Source: Pirellulaceae bacterium
GTDB lineage: Bacteria; Planctomycetota; Planctomycetia; Pirellulales; Pirellulaceae
DNA: 41,384 bases
Assembly: GCA_024102795.1 (NCBI GenBank)
Contig: JAGFJK010000342.1
Coordinates: forward strand, 1-41,384
Reading direction: 5' to 3'
In this document: positions 41,253 to 41,384 of the stretch, piece by piece
Layout: each line of letters starts with the position of its first letter
Position numbering within the stretch: position 1 is the first letter of the stretch
Position numbers and translations under genes: made by a program
Notes under the pieces: generated by a model
Database searches by the model: none
What the model saw: only the letters and a program-made list of their open reading frames with translations
What the model was told of the DNA's origin: nothing

Positions 41253-41384
41253 TCGATGAAGGGGAGCAAGTTGCGCCCAGAGGGTCTTCAGGCTGAGTAG
41301 TCCTTGTTCTTGTAGCCAGGCGTTGGTCAGACCGACACCCGTGGCGATGGACTTGGCCATGTGCCAGGGGCCTTTCCGACTGCG
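41244..41384 (-). CDS. Group II intron reverse transcriptase/maturase, C-terminal 46 residues
   Basis: Partial gene entering from the right edge. The visible residues include RSRKGPWHMAKSIATGVGLT, then NAWLQEQGLLSLKTLW, ending LAPLHRTA. The order (R)GPW, AxxxATxxGxTNxWLxxQGLxSLxxLW is the C-terminal end of group II intron-encoded proteins, which splice the intron and carry out retrohoming. Its stop TGA lies inside the domain V hairpin that follows, as expected for this class of element. Whether the rest of the protein is intact cannot be seen. Confidence 0.75.
   Translation of the reverse strand, partial: RSRKGPWHMAKSIATGVGLTNAWLQEQGLLSLKTLWAQLAPLHRTA

Larger units (their letters stand above)
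41182..41384 (-). mobile_element. Group II intron, 3' end
   Basis: The 3' part of an intron enters from the right edge. The tail of its reverse transcriptase (41244-41384) is followed by a domain V-like hairpin (41221-41252) and a domain VI-like hairpin (about 41182-41218) whose stem GCCGGGCGGG-GAAA-CCCGCCC is followed by CGGCTACCCGAT. An unpaired A in CTACCC would be the branch point, and the intron would end at ...CCCGAT near 41182. The 5' end and most of the protein lie outside the window. Confidence 0.7.

Overview
The window looks like chromosomal DNA of a planctomycete, most likely of the Pirellulales group. The case rests on gene content and style: a DUF1549/DUF1553 cytochrome protein next to a DUF1501 protein, a 3914-residue surface protein that starts with the basic FEPLEDRRLL-type N-terminus, a cysteine-rich beta-barrel outer-membrane protein, VCBS/FG-GAP and PKD proteins, high GC, many GTG starts, and short palindromic repeats between genes. 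No rRNA, tRNA or CRISPR array was seen.

Layout. 1-4380 (minus strand): an M23 peptidase with PKD domains, then a fused GlcD-GlcE-like flavoprotein, then the start of a GlcF-like Fe-S protein that leaves the left edge; the last two overlap by GTGA and should form one glycolate/lactate-type oxidase. 4381-5183: a repeat-rich gap with five 51-bp tandem units and one copy of a 145-bp dispersed repeat. 5184-6180: an outer-membrane protein with a strong ribosome binding site and a clear terminator. 6204-10625 (minus): the DUF1549/DUF1553 plus DUF1501 pair. 10682-11676: a toxin-antitoxin patch with a decayed RelE-like pair on the minus strand, an intact DUF433/DUF5615 pair on the plus strand and a 48-bp palindrome. 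11770-13152: a VCBS repeat protein interrupted by one in-frame TGA that is followed by a SECIS-like hairpin. 13388-19281: a small unknown gene, an AbgB-like amidohydrolase, a D-2-hydroxyacid dehydrogenase, an SDR, a Gfo/Idh/MocA oxidoreductase and lipA. 19282-20146: a second repeat-rich gap. 20147-25691 (plus): an atypical receiver protein, transketolase, MiaB and an enolase-superfamily enzyme. 25771-37515 (minus): the giant passenger-repeat/RTX protein. 37869-40955 (minus): crcB, a phytoene-desaturase-like FAD enzyme and an unknown protein, closely packed. 41014-41384: a HicA-like C-terminal fragment and the 3' end of a group II intron with the tail of its reverse transcriptase.

The most interesting observation is the VCBS protein at 11770-13152. 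Both halves lie in the same frame, separated only by TGA and followed by TGT (Cys), and a hairpin with a 5-nt loop begins at a distance typical of bacterial SECIS elements. It may be a selenoprotein of an unexpected family; a nonsense mutation or sequencing error is the alternative. Other points worth a look are the receiver domain with Asn at both key positions, the GlcD-GlcE fusion, heptamer and dispersed repeats shared between distant gaps, and the intron end. All identifications come from reading motifs by eye; no search was run.
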